The position numbers and the translations under genes were made by a program. A DNA stretch of 49,532 nt from SHAN690 sp040221375 (lineage in GTDB: Bacteria; Bacteroidota; Bacteroidia; Flavobacteriales_G; Salibacteraceae), in assembly GCA_040221375.1 (NCBI GenBank), contig JAVKEP010000093.1, forward strand, positions 1-49,532. Reading direction: 5' to 3'. The notes beneath the pieces were generated by a model. The model was not told the origin of the DNA. It saw only the letters and a program-made list of their open reading frames with translations, and ran no database searches. Positions 22,878-31,955 of the stretch are shown here, piece after piece. Positions within the stretch are counted from its first letter, which is position 1. Every line of letters starts with the position of its first letter.

Positions 22878-25800
22878 ATGAATGTACTTATGCTGCGGAG
22901 AAGGACGTGTATACTGTTTGGATTGTTATTCAGCGTTTCGAGCCTTTGGGCTCAAACCGAAGAAGATCCACTTTTGAAGGATTCCAAAACGATCATTGCT
23001 GAGGGGGTAGCGCTTCACGACAATGAAGAATATGATAAAGCTATCGCCACCTATCAGAAGGTGCTGCCTTTTGATACCAACTACATTACGGCACTCTACG
23101 AGCAAACGGTTAGCTATTATAGCAAGCGTGACTTCCTATCATGCGAAAAGACTGCTCGCAAGATTCTTCGATTGGATTCTACGTACATCAATGCCTACGT
23201 ATCGCTAGCGAATGCACTGGACGATCAAGGAAAATCGGAGGAAGCTCTAAAAATCTACGATCTCGGATTGAAGTCATTTCCATTTAACCATCTTCTCTGG
23301 CTTAACAAGGGTGTTTTGTATGAGAAAGCAAAAGATTACCAGAAAGCGTATGACACCTACTTGACTTTGATCGAGTTCAACCCCATGTATTCTTCCACTC
23401 ACCTGCGATTAGGACTGATGGCAGTGAAGGAAGGTCGGGTTTCACAAGGCCTCATCAGTCTTACCACATTCCTTTGTTTGGAGCCGGCCAGTGGAAGGAG
23501 CTTTAATGTGCTTCGTCTCATGGATCAGATTGCATCAGGAGGATACAAAGAGACGGGGTCGATCAAGAAAGGTGCAGTTCCCAACGAAATGGAAAGCATC
23601 GACTTTTTGTTCAATAACAAAGTAGCGCTCAATAAAAAATACAAGGTTAAGGCCCCGTTTGACTACAATGTGATTAAACAGATTCACATGATAATCGAAC
23701 AGGCTAAGTCCAATCCGGGTTCTGGGTTTTGGTGGGATTTTTACGTCCCCTACCTTCAATCTACAGTCGATTTGGAAAAATTTCCTGAGCTCTGTTTGTA
23801 CCTCGTTGCTTCGAGCACCGATGAGGAAGTTCAAAAGAAGGTTCAGAAAAAACTCGACGACGTTTTGGCATATCAGAATTGGTTCCAAGATGCGTGGTAT
23901 AACCAGCATAAAGAAACCACGATAACAGGTAAGCCATTAGTGGCCGTCTACAATAATCGAACGCTATTGATGCTTACCCAGCCTTCGGCGACGGGAAAGC
24001 CGCATGGACTCACAACGTATTATTTTAACTCAGGAACGAGAAGTTCTCAGGGTGAAATGACGCAAGGACTGAAAACGGGAAGTTGGATCTACTTTAATGC
24101 GGATGGAGATACGACTCACCTCGTTGAATTCAAAGAAGGAAAACTACACGGATTGTTGAAAGCTTTCCATTCAAATGGAGAACTATCAGAAGAGAAGATG
24201 TTTGAAAACGATGAATTGAATGGGCCATTCCGCGCATATTTTCCAGACGGCGCGATTCGAACAATCGAATCCTATAAGAATGGGAAGGGAGACGGGCCAG
24301 GAAAACGATACTATCCGCATGGAGAATTGGAGTATGAGTACACTCAAAAGGAGGGATTGCTCGTTGAGTCATTCAAAAGTTACTATTCCAATGGCCAACT
24401 CAAGGATGAGTATACCCTCAACGATAAAGGAAAAAAACAAGGAGAGAGGAAACAATACATGGACAATGGTCAGCTTTCGATCCGACAGCACTATGATGAT
24501 GGCCAATTGGATGGTGCTTATGAAAGCTTTCACTGGAATGGAAAGCTAGAGAGCAAGGGTATGGTGGCCAAGGACAACAAAGCAGGCGCGTGGGAGAATT
24601 ATTTCTCGGATGGTTCACTGTCTGAATCGGAATCATTTGACGAAAATGGAAAGGTAACGGGGCTAGAAAAGCACTATGATTACCAAGGTAATTTGCTCAT
24701 GGAGATAGAATTTAAAAAAGGGTCTCCGGTCGCACAAAAGGTATTTGATAAAAGCGGCAAAGTAATATACGTAGCCACAGAACAGAAAGGTGAAATTTTG
24801 GTGAAAGACTTTGCGCCAGCGCGTTTCTTGAATTTTGAAGGCAAGTTTGTCAAGGGAAAATCGAATGGCGAATGGATCTACTATTACCCTTCGGGTGAAG
24901 TGAGCAATCGAAAAACCTTCAAAGACGGAGTACTGAGTGGCCCCTTCGCAGAATACTTTGAAAACGGACAATTGGAGTTTGCACTCGACTACGTCGAGGG
25001 ATCGGCTCAAGGGTGGAGTAAAATCTATAACGCTCAGGGCAAGTTGCTTCGACAAGGAACATTTTACAATGACCAAATGTGGGGCCCTTGGGATGAATAC
25101 TTCGTCGACGGTTCGATAGAAACAAAGAATTACCTCGCAAATGGATCAGTGACCTACAAGTCGACCGATTTCTATTTCAATGGCAATAAACAATTCATAT
25201 CCTATTACGACGATAAAGGTGAGGTTATTGGGTCCGTTCATTATGATACGAATGGTACGATGGTGGATTCTATAAGTTATCCATTTGCATATGGAAAGGG
25301 AGCCGCTACCTTCAAAGATGGGTCCTTACGCAGGGAGACGAACTACCTCAATGGATGGGCACATGGGACATTTAGATGGATGCATCCCAATGGAAAAACC
25401 AATACGGATGGTGAGTTTTACGCCGATCAACGTCACGGAGATTGGAAGTGGTTCTACGCCGATGGTTCTTTGAAGGAGGAAGGTACCTACGCGTTCGGTG
25501 ACCGTATTGGAACATGGAAAGCATATGGGTCTGATGGAAAAGTCTCGACCGTGTCAAACTATATTGTCGACAATTTGCATGGAGAGAAGATGGGCTACTA
25601 CCCTAATGGCGAGAAAGAATTCATATTAGAGTATTGGGAAGGCGAGCGTCATGGACCATCTCGCTATTACGATCAATCGGGGGAATTAAAGATTGTCCGA
25701 TATTATGAACACGGAATTCTCGTCGGCTATTCCTATCATGACAAAGAAGGAAAACTGATTGATATGATACCAATTAAAAATGGCGATGCTAGCGTCGTAG

Positions 25801-26159
25801 CTTATTATAGAAATGGACAGAAATCAGTCGAGTACAGCTTTAAACATGGCGACTTCCACGGGGACTTCAAGCACTATTTTCCGAATGGAAAGTTGAGTGA
25901 ATCCTCTCACTATGTCGATGGATATCGTCACGGTAAGTTGGTGTCTTACCATCCAAATGGAAAGGTTTGGATGGAAAAGCAGTACAAGGACGGAAAGGAA
26001 TACGGGGTTTCAAAAGAATATTATTCCACAGGAAAACCTAGCTTCATCGGCACTTATAAGCTCGGAGAAGAGCATGGAGTGGTAGAGAAATTCACGCCGA
26101 GTGGGAAAGGATACAAGGTGATTTACAACACAGGAATTGCGGTTAGTGCCGTAAAGTAA
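22878..26159 (+). CDS. large secreted TPR plus MORN/YwqK-repeat protein
   Basis: The 1093-residue protein has a signal peptide (to about residue 26, SSLWAQ). Residues 30-210 carry tetratricopeptide repeats, e.g. GVALHDNEEYDKAIATYQKV and YVSLANALDDQGKSEEAL. A linker of about 150 residues follows, then from about 370 to the end come roughly 28 repeats of 22-25 residues with the pattern hG-x-W/F-x-x-Y-x-x-x-G-x-L-x-x-x-x-x-Y. Examples are GEWIYYYPSGEVSNRKTF and GDWKWFYADGSLKEEGTY. The repeat region is degenerate near 640-690. No membrane anchor or T9SS sorting domain is visible. It is the first gene of an operon with two transglutaminase-like genes. Function unknown. Confidence 0.85.
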   Translation: MNVLMLRRRTCILFGLLFSVSSLWAQTEEDPLLKDSKTIIAEGVALHDNEEYDKAIATYQKVLPFDTNYITALYEQTVSYYSKRDFLSCEKTARKILRLDSTYINAYVSLANALDDQGKSEEALKIYDLGLKSFPFNHLLWLNKGVLYEKAKDYQKAYDTYLTLIEFNPMYSSTHLRLGLMAVKEGRVSQGLISLTTFLCLEPASGRSFNVLRLMDQIASGGYKETGSIKKGAVPNEMESIDFLFNNKVALNKKYKVKAPFDYNVIKQIHMIIEQAKSNPGSGFWWDFYVPYLQSTVDLEKFPELCLYLVASSTDEEVQKKVQKKLDDVLAYQNWFQDAWYNQHKETTITGKPLVAVYNNRTLLMLTQPSATGKPHGLTTYYFNSGTRSSQGEMTQGLKTGSWIYFNADGDTTHLVEFKEGKLHGLLKAFHSNGELSEEKMFENDELNGPFRAYFPDGAIRTIESYKNGKGDGPGKRYYPHGELEYEYTQKEGLLVESFKSYYSNGQLKDEYTLNDKGKKQGERKQYMDNGQLSIRQHYDDGQLDGAYESFHWNGKLESKGMVAKDNKAGAWENYFSDGSLSESESFDENGKVTGLEKHYDYQGNLLMEIEFKKGSPVAQKVFDKSGKVIYVATEQKGEILVKDFAPARFLNFEGKFVKGKSNGEWIYYYPSGEVSNRKTFKDGVLSGPFAEYFENGQLEFALDYVEGSAQGWSKIYNAQGKLLRQGTFYNDQMWGPWDEYFVDGSIETKNYLANGSVTYKSTDFYFNGNKQFISYYDDKGEVIGSVHYDTNGTMVDSISYPFAYGKGAATFKDGSLRRETNYLNGWAHGTFRWMHPNGKTNTDGEFYADQRHGDWKWFYADGSLKEEGTYAFGDRIGTWKAYGSDGKVSTVSNYIVDNLHGEKMGYYPNGEKEFILEYWEGERHGPSRYYDQSGELKIVRYYEHGILVGYSYHDKEGKLIDMIPIKNGDASVVAYYRNGQKSVEYSFKHGDFHGDFKHYFPNGKLSESSHYVDGYRHGKLVSYHPNGKVWMEKQYKDGKEYGVSKEYYSTGKPSFIGTYKLGEEHGVVEKFTPSGKGYKVIYNTGIAVSAVK

Positions 26160-26162
26160 AGT

Positions 26163-28088
26163 ATGAGGAGGGTCTTATTTACGATAACCTGCCTCCTTGC
26201 ACTCATGGGGGTTTTTGCCCAAACGCCCGATGATGAATTCAGCCGGCTCAAGGAGAAATATCCGAAGAAGGACTACGCGTACACTAAGTTTAATTGGGAC
26301 CTTCAACTTTCTTTGACCGAGGATGGCGTGATGTCAACCTTAATGCGTGAAGAAGAACGGATGTGCCTGAATGGAAATGGTGGGTTGACGCGTGAGGGAA
26401 GCATTACTTATTCAGGATTTGCCTCTTTGAATGAAAAAGAGGTTGTGACCATGATACCGAATGGCGGGAAGTATAAAAAACAAAAAGTAACGGGATTCAC
26501 CGAATACGATATAGGAAGCGGTAATTCATTCTACGACGACGAAAAAACGATTAAGTACTATTGGCCAAACGTCAATCCTGGAGCGAAACAATATCAGAAG
26601 GTTGTTATTGCCTATAACGACCCTCATTTCACGCCATCTTTCTTTCTCCCACCTTATATTCCAGTAAACGAGGGAAGCTTCAAATTGACAGTAGATGAAG
26701 ACATAGACATCGAATTCACGCCCTTCAATTTTGAAGACTTTGAACCCGTATTCTCGGAGGAGGAAAGACGAGGTAAGCGGGTGTTAACCTGGAATTTTAA
26801 TGGATATGAGGCGACCAAATACCAAAAGAATAATGGCCCTGAACTACGCTTCACGCCACATATTCTGGTCCGTATTCGCTCCTTCGAAGGGAAGTATGGC
26901 GCCGAACGGGTATTGACTGACGCTTCGGACCTGCACAATTGGTATTGCTCCATTCTTAAAAAGGAAGAAGATGACTTGAGCGAAGTAACGGCAATCGTAG
27001 ATGAGGTAACCAGGGAGGCACGGACGGATTTAGAAGCGGCTCAGCTCATTTACCAATGGGTGCAGCGAAATATTAAATACATCTTGATTTCTGATGGAAT
27101 GAAAGGGTTCCAGCCTGAAGCGGCGTCAGTCGTGTGTTCGAATAGGTTTGGGGATTGCAAAGGAATGTCAAACTTACTGCATGCCATGTATCAGAGCATA
27201 GGGTTTGACAGCAAATTGACGTGGGTTGGAACAAGAGATATTTTGTATTCCTATGACGAAGTCCCTACTCCTATGACGGATAATCATATGATTTTAACAC
27301 TCGACCTCGATGGTGAGCGATACATTTTAGATGCCACACATTCCAGGCTTCCATTTGGAATGCCGTCGCCAATGATTCAAGGAAAACAAGTGATGATAAG
27401 TCATGATTGCGAGTCGTTTGAGTTGCAGATGATGCCTCTGGTAAGTGCTGATGAGAATCAGATTGTCGACTCTATTGAATGCTGGGTACATGATGATGAC
27501 GTCTCAGGAAAGGGGGTAGCAACCTTCACCGGATTTTCAAAAATGATGTTCTTGGAAGGCCAGAGCAGTAGCGATGCAAACTATTTAAAACGTTACACAA
27601 GAGAATATCTTCTTAAAGGCTCCAATCGATTTGTAATTGATTCGTTGAGTTTTGAAGGTGACGATGATCCCAATATTCCGCTCAAAGTGAACTACACATT
27701 TAGGATCGATGATTTACTCACCCAAAGTGGTGATGAAAAGTATTTGAATTTCAATATGAGCCTCAAGGGATTTGAATCTCAACCGATCGAAAAAGACATG
27801 CAGACTCCCTTTCAATTACGCTTTCGTACCATTGCGAAAAGCGTCGCCACCCTTCATTTCAATGACGATGAGGAGGTGACAATCCCAGAAAATTTTTCAC
27901 TCGAAAATGAATTGTATTCCTTTCACGTCAACTACAGCCAAAGCAAAGGCCAGATAACACGCGTGGCGGAAGATCTTTACAACTTTATTGATCTCTATCC
28001 AACGGATTTTAATGATTGGAATGATTACATAAAAGAAGTGAAAAAGGCCAATCGTCAAAATCTCATCATTACAGTTTCCCAAGACTAA
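26163..28088 (+). CDS. secreted DUF3857 / transglutaminase-like protein (intact triad)
   Basis: The 641-residue protein has a signal peptide (ending MGVFAQ). An N-terminal beta-rich DUF3857-like region (to about 260) is followed by a transglutaminase-like core with a complete Cys-His-Asp triad: Cys332 in FGDCKGMSN, His375 in TDNHMIL and Asp390 in ILDATHS. A C-terminal beta-rich region completes it. The fold is shared by peptide cross-linkers and by proteases or amidases, so the reaction cannot be stated. It starts three bases after the MORN protein gene and lies nine bases before its degenerate paralogue. It is probably periplasmic or surface-exposed. Confidence 0.85.
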   Translation: MRRVLFTITCLLALMGVFAQTPDDEFSRLKEKYPKKDYAYTKFNWDLQLSLTEDGVMSTLMREEERMCLNGNGGLTREGSITYSGFASLNEKEVVTMIPNGGKYKKQKVTGFTEYDIGSGNSFYDDEKTIKYYWPNVNPGAKQYQKVVIAYNDPHFTPSFFLPPYIPVNEGSFKLTVDEDIDIEFTPFNFEDFEPVFSEEERRGKRVLTWNFNGYEATKYQKNNGPELRFTPHILVRIRSFEGKYGAERVLTDASDLHNWYCSILKKEEDDLSEVTAIVDEVTREARTDLEAAQLIYQWVQRNIKYILISDGMKGFQPEAASVVCSNRFGDCKGMSNLLHAMYQSIGFDSKLTWVGTRDILYSYDEVPTPMTDNHMILTLDLDGERYILDATHSRLPFGMPSPMIQGKQVMISHDCESFELQMMPLVSADENQIVDSIECWVHDDDVSGKGVATFTGFSKMMFLEGQSSSDANYLKRYTREYLLKGSNRFVIDSLSFEGDDDPNIPLKVNYTFRIDDLLTQSGDEKYLNFNMSLKGFESQPIEKDMQTPFQLRFRTIAKSVATLHFNDDEEVTIPENFSLENELYSFHVNYSQSKGQITRVAEDLYNFIDLYPTDFNDWNDYIKEVKKANRQNLIITVSQD

Positions 28089-28097
28089 CCCTGACCT

Positions 28098-30056
28098 ATG
28101 CGAAGTCTAATTTTATACGCACTAACAGCATTCTTTTCCTTTCAATCTTTTTACGCGACAGCTCAGGATTTATTAGCAGAGTATACCTGGGATGACCGAG
28201 ATTGGTACGCCATGGTCGACAGAGAAAGTGATTCAGACGTGCAGATTCTGCTGCGAGAAAAGGATCATGAATTCTATTTTACGGAACAATCTCTAGAGGA
28301 ACTCTATTTTTTTCGTTCGGTCGTATATCTCAATTCTGAGCAGGCGGTATCCGATTTCAACAAAATATACATTAACACGTCGAATGCCATTCAATTGGTC
28401 GACTATAACGCAAGGGTCATCTACAAGGATAAGGAACCTAAGAATTTTGGATCGGATGCGTTAAAATCTGGGACCACAGAAGAAGGAGATTCCTATGAAT
28501 TTTTTGCCATTGAAGGCGCTGAAGTAGGTGCAATTATTGATTATTACTTCGCAATAAAAAAGCACGCAAATTATGATGGAACACATTTCCAGATATCTAC
28601 TTCGAGTCCCATCCATTCTTACCGATGTAGGCTGATCTCACCCCCAGGACTTATCTTTTCAGCTACACCAATAAACGGAGATCTAGCCATATATCGTGAC
28701 ACAACTGATACCAATCACCGCGTGCTCAGAATAGAGGCTGATTCGCTTCCTGCGGTCAAGGGGGAGCCTTTCTCTAATATTGCTCGGTACAACTTAACCT
28801 GTTTCTACAAACTCCAAGACAACCTGTACAGCAGCTCCCACAACCTCTTCACCTATGGAACGCTCTCTCAAAGAATCTATGAAAACTTGATTTCAGTTTT
28901 GGATAAGAAAACCATGGCTTCAATAAAAAAAGACCTCAAGAAAGCAGGAGTAGATACAAAAGCCACGGATTTGGAAAAATTACGTCAGATTGAAGACCAT
29001 TTTAAAGGAACCATCGGAGTCACAGAAGCCTCAGCACCAGGGTTATCCGATGTAGAAACGATTCTAAAGAATAGAGTGTGTTCCGAGTATGGAATGACAT
29101 TACTTCTGTTTGGAGCCGCTCGTTTGCATGATATACAATCAGAGATTGTATTGACCAAGAGTCGCTATGATGTGCCATTCGTTGATTCGATCGTCAACTA
29201 CTCACTGCTTGAACACTATTTGCTTTACTACCCGAGTGTGCAGGAATTCACTGCACCTAAAGCGCAGTTGTATCGCATCGGCACCATTCCCTTTGGTTAC
29301 ATTCATAACAACGGACTTTTTATCCGAGAAGTGAAGGTCGGGGATTTTATGACGGGTGCGGGAAGCGTGAAATGGATTCCTGAATATGAGGTGGACCATT
29401 CCAGGCACGACATGTGGGTGGACGTTGAGTTTGAAGATGATGTGTCTAATGTCCTCGTGAAGATGCGCGAAGAAATGACGGGTTACAATGCCATCAATTA
29501 CCAGCCTTACTACGACTACATTAGCCCAGATGGACTCCAAGACCTGCAGGAGGCTTCTGTGAAGAGCGTGGCAGAGGAAGCAGAAATCGTAGAAGTCGAG
29601 ATAGAAAATGAAGGGGTGGCAAATTTTCTTAAAGAGCCGTATCGCGTCAAATCTTCCTACCGAAATTCAAATCTTATTCAAGTTGCGGGAAATAAAGTGT
29701 TGTTTAAGGTGGGCGATTTAATCGGGCCTCAGGCAGAACTATACCAAGAAGAAAAGCGCATGAAAGACGTTGAGAATACGTACAATCATGGTTATTATCG
29801 AGAGATTTCTTTCTCTATTCCCGAAGGTTTTCGATGCACCAACCTGGATGACCTCAACATGGAAGTCAGGCCCTTTTCCGAAGGGCACACTTATTTTACT
29901 TCAGCATACAGGGTTGAATTGGATAAGGTTGTCGTAATCGTGAAAGAGGACTATAATGCTCTGATCCTTCCCATTGAGAGGTTTGAAGACTTTAGAAAGG
30001 TGATCAATGCAGCTTCTGACTTTAATAAGATTACGCTAGTTTTTGAGAAAGAATGA
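28098..30056 (+). CDS. secreted DUF3857 / transglutaminase-like protein (degenerate active site)
   Basis: The 652-residue protein has a signal peptide (ending YATAQ) and the same plan as the preceding gene: a DUF3857-like N-terminal half and a transglutaminase-like core near residues 300-390. The active-site region reads NRVCSEYGMTLLLFG where the partner has FGDCKGMSNLLHA. Cys is kept, but the flanking Asp and Lys are lost. No clear ILDAT-type Asp strand is found; SVQEFTAP stands in that place. It is likely a pseudoenzyme or binding partner, paralogous to the intact protein. Its stop overlaps the next start (ATGA). Confidence 0.78.
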   Translation: MRSLILYALTAFFSFQSFYATAQDLLAEYTWDDRDWYAMVDRESDSDVQILLREKDHEFYFTEQSLEELYFFRSVVYLNSEQAVSDFNKIYINTSNAIQLVDYNARVIYKDKEPKNFGSDALKSGTTEEGDSYEFFAIEGAEVGAIIDYYFAIKKHANYDGTHFQISTSSPIHSYRCRLISPPGLIFSATPINGDLAIYRDTTDTNHRVLRIEADSLPAVKGEPFSNIARYNLTCFYKLQDNLYSSSHNLFTYGTLSQRIYENLISVLDKKTMASIKKDLKKAGVDTKATDLEKLRQIEDHFKGTIGVTEASAPGLSDVETILKNRVCSEYGMTLLLFGAARLHDIQSEIVLTKSRYDVPFVDSIVNYSLLEHYLLYYPSVQEFTAPKAQLYRIGTIPFGYIHNNGLFIREVKVGDFMTGAGSVKWIPEYEVDHSRHDMWVDVEFEDDVSNVLVKMREEMTGYNAINYQPYYDYISPDGLQDLQEASVKSVAEEAEIVEVEIENEGVANFLKEPYRVKSSYRNSNLIQVAGNKVLFKVGDLIGPQAELYQEEKRMKDVENTYNHGYYREISFSIPEGFRCTNLDDLNMEVRPFSEGHTYFTSAYRVELDKVVVIVKEDYNALILPIERFEDFRKVINAASDFNKITLVFEKE

Positions 30057-30391
30057 TCAACTGGAAACAAAATATAGCCCCGTCGCCACCCTACTACGCA
30101 TCTATCTTTCACTACCTGCTAGGGGATGATTTAGAAGGATATGCCGAAATGGACGCGCTGACCCTTGAACTGGCTTTGCAATCCGATGGATTTCTGGGCT
30201 ATGAAAGTCACAACTCTCCGGGAAGGGGTTCGTTCATTAGTTATTGGAGAGATTTGGACGCGATCGATACATGGCGAAAGAATGCGACCCATATCACGGC
30301 GAAAAAAGAAGGAAGAAAACGCTGGTATAAGTACTACCACGCAATGATTGCAAAGGTGGAAAGCGCACATTTCCACTCTTTTGAGCAATAG
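30053..30391 (+). CDS. antibiotic-biosynthesis-monooxygenase-like (ABM) small protein
   Basis: The 112-residue cytosolic protein has the ferredoxin-like pattern of ABM/dimeric alpha-beta-barrel proteins: YYASIFHYLLGDD at the first strand, a helix, FLGYESHNSP and SFISYWRDLDAIDTWRKN, then a helix ending KWYKYYHA-like (RKRWYKYYHAMI). Such proteins degrade haem or oxidise small aromatics, or have no known role. It overlaps the preceding gene by four bases, which makes it the last gene of the MORN-transglutaminase operon, although it lacks a signal peptide unlike the others. Function unknown. Confidence 0.7.
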   Translation: MINWKQNIAPSPPYYASIFHYLLGDDLEGYAEMDALTLELALQSDGFLGYESHNSPGRGSFISYWRDLDAIDTWRKNATHITAKKEGRKRWYKYYHAMIAKVESAHFHSFEQ

Positions 30392-30413
30392 ATGAACCTT
30401 ACGCCAACTTCGG

Positions 30414-31856
30414 TTAATAACGTATGCAGACGTTTTTGGTCTCGGTGAAAAATTGAAGCGCTTCAAAACCTCCCTCTCGCCCAACGCCCGAGCTTTTTAC
30501 ACCACCAAAAGGTGTACGTAAATCGCGCAAGAGCCAACAATTGATCCAGGCGATGCCAGTATGCAGCTCCCTTGCCACCCGATGTGCCCGCTGGAGGTTA
30601 CTGGTCCATACCGAACAAGCTAATCCGTACTTGGTGCTGTTTGCCATCATTATTGCCTCTTCCTCTGTGTCAAAAGGGATGAGCGTGACTACGGGGCCGA
30701 AAATTTCCTCTTGATTGGTGCGGCAGGTATACGCTAAGCCTTCGATCACCGTGGGTTCTAAAAAGTAACCTTCCGAGAATTCGCCCGCCATGACGGCTCG
30801 CTTGCCTCCGGTGAGTACGGTGCCGCCTTCTTCCTTTGCAAGTTCTACGTAGCTCAATACTTTTTCCAGGTGAGGCTGGCTTACGACGGCACCCAAATTG
30901 GTGGCAGGGTCTTTAGGGTCTCCGACCTTCAACGCTCCAACTCGCTGCACAAATTCCTCTTTGAATCGATCATATATGCTGCGTTCAATCAGAATTCTGG
31001 AACCGCACAGGCATATTTGTCCTTGATTGGCAAACGAGGAGCGAAGGGTAGTTTTCATCATGTCTTCGAAGTCGCAATCGGCGAAAATGATGTTGGGGTT
31101 CTTTCCGCCCAGCTCAAGGCTCAACTTTTTAAAATTAGGCGCGGCAGTTCGAGCGATCCACTCACCGGTAGCCGTTCCTCCCGTAAAACTAATCATCGGA
31201 ATGCCCTCGTGTTCGATGATCGCAGCACCGGCCTTCGGACCCAATCCGTGGACAATGTTCAGAACCCCTTTCGGCATTCCGGCGTCAATGTAGATTTGAG
31301 AAAGCATGTACGCAGTATACGGCGTTACTTCCGAAGGTTTGGCAACCACGGTATTTCCTGCAGCCAGGGCGGGTGCTATCTTCCAGCTAAATAAATACAA
31401 GGGGAGGTTCCAAGGCGATATGCACCCAGCAACACCGATGGGCTGGCGGAGCGTATAGTTGATTGCCAAGTCGCCCATGGAATGCGATTCAGAGGCAAAA
31501 TGAAGGATGCCGGTTCCATAAAAATGAAAATTGGCTTGAGCACGGGGAATATCTACCGTCTTAGCTAACTCCAGCGGTTTTCCATTGTCTCGACTTTCCG
31601 CCGCTGCAAGTGCTTCGGCTCGTTCCCCGATCAGTTCTGCAATGCGCAATAAAATGTCCGACCGTTTTTGGATGCTCATTCGGCTCCAAATCGGAAATGC
31701 TGCCTTGGCGGCTTCTGTCGCACGGGCCACGTCTCGTTCATCGCTATCTGGGATGAGGCTGTAGGCTTTTCCGTGTGCAGGGGCCATGTTCTCAAAATAA
31801 TCGCCGCTGATCGGGGCGATTAGTTCTCCATTGATGTAGTTCTGTAGCTTCTCCAT
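30414..31856 (-). CDS. 2-aminomuconate (or 2-hydroxymuconate) semialdehyde dehydrogenase-like ALDH
   Basis: This NAD-dependent aldehyde dehydrogenase has 480 residues from ATG 31856. The ATG at 31907 is less likely because a -7 promoter element lies between the two. It has the GCISPWNLPLYLFSWK nucleotide-binding region, catalytic Glu in SLELGGKNPNI, Cys in ANQGQICLCGSR, and the tail WLLRDLRTPFGGVKSSGVGR typical of the ALDH8 / 2-aminomuconic semialdehyde group. This enzyme acts after 3-hydroxyanthranilate dioxygenase in the kynurenine pathway. The nbaC gene at 37395 supports that reading; 2-hydroxymuconate semialdehyde is the main alternative substrate. Confidence 0.88.
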   Translation of the reverse strand: MEKLQNYINGELIAPISGDYFENMAPAHGKAYSLIPDSDERDVARATEAAKAAFPIWSRMSIQKRSDILLRIAELIGERAEALAAAESRDNGKPLELAKTVDIPRAQANFHFYGTGILHFASESHSMGDLAINYTLRQPIGVAGCISPWNLPLYLFSWKIAPALAAGNTVVAKPSEVTPYTAYMLSQIYIDAGMPKGVLNIVHGLGPKAGAAIIEHEGIPMISFTGGTATGEWIARTAAPNFKKLSLELGGKNPNIIFADCDFEDMMKTTLRSSFANQGQICLCGSRILIERSIYDRFKEEFVQRVGALKVGDPKDPATNLGAVVSQPHLEKVLSYVELAKEEGGTVLTGGKRAVMAGEFSEGYFLEPTVIEGLAYTCRTNQEEIFGPVVTLIPFDTEEEAIMMANSTKYGLACSVWTSNLQRAHRVARELHTGIAWINCWLLRDLRTPFGGVKSSGVGREGGFEALQFFTETKNVCIRY

Positions 31857-31873
31857 GATGCAATCGTTCGGTC

Positions 31874-31881
31874 CAAAAGTA
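31874..31881 (-). promoter_or_regulatory. -7 promoter element of the ALDH gene
   Basis: On the minus strand, TACTTTTG matches TAnnTTTG exactly and ends 17 bases before the ATG at 31856. No TTTG stands 19-21 bases upstream. It supports the shorter start. Confidence 0.35.
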
Positions 31882-31891
31882 AGTTCATCCC

Positions 31892-31920
31892 AAAGAAAAA
31901 GCCCCATCTTCCGATGGAGC
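31892..31920 (-). terminator. terminator of the acidic T9SS protein gene
   Basis: On the minus strand, GCTCCATC-GGAA-GATGGGGC forms an 8-bp stem with one G-U pair, followed by TTTTTCTTT. It lies 36 bases after the stop of the gene at 31956 and just upstream of the ALDH promoter. Confidence 0.85.
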
Positions 31921-31955
31921 TCCTTCTGAACCTAACTAAACAACGAGAAATAGAA

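Noticed and set aside
22878..26159. Toxin-antitoxin antitoxin (YwqK label for MORN-variant repeats)
   Set aside because: There is no toxin-like neighbour, the protein is very large and secreted, and the same repeat occurs in a lone lipoprotein. The label reflects the repeat only.
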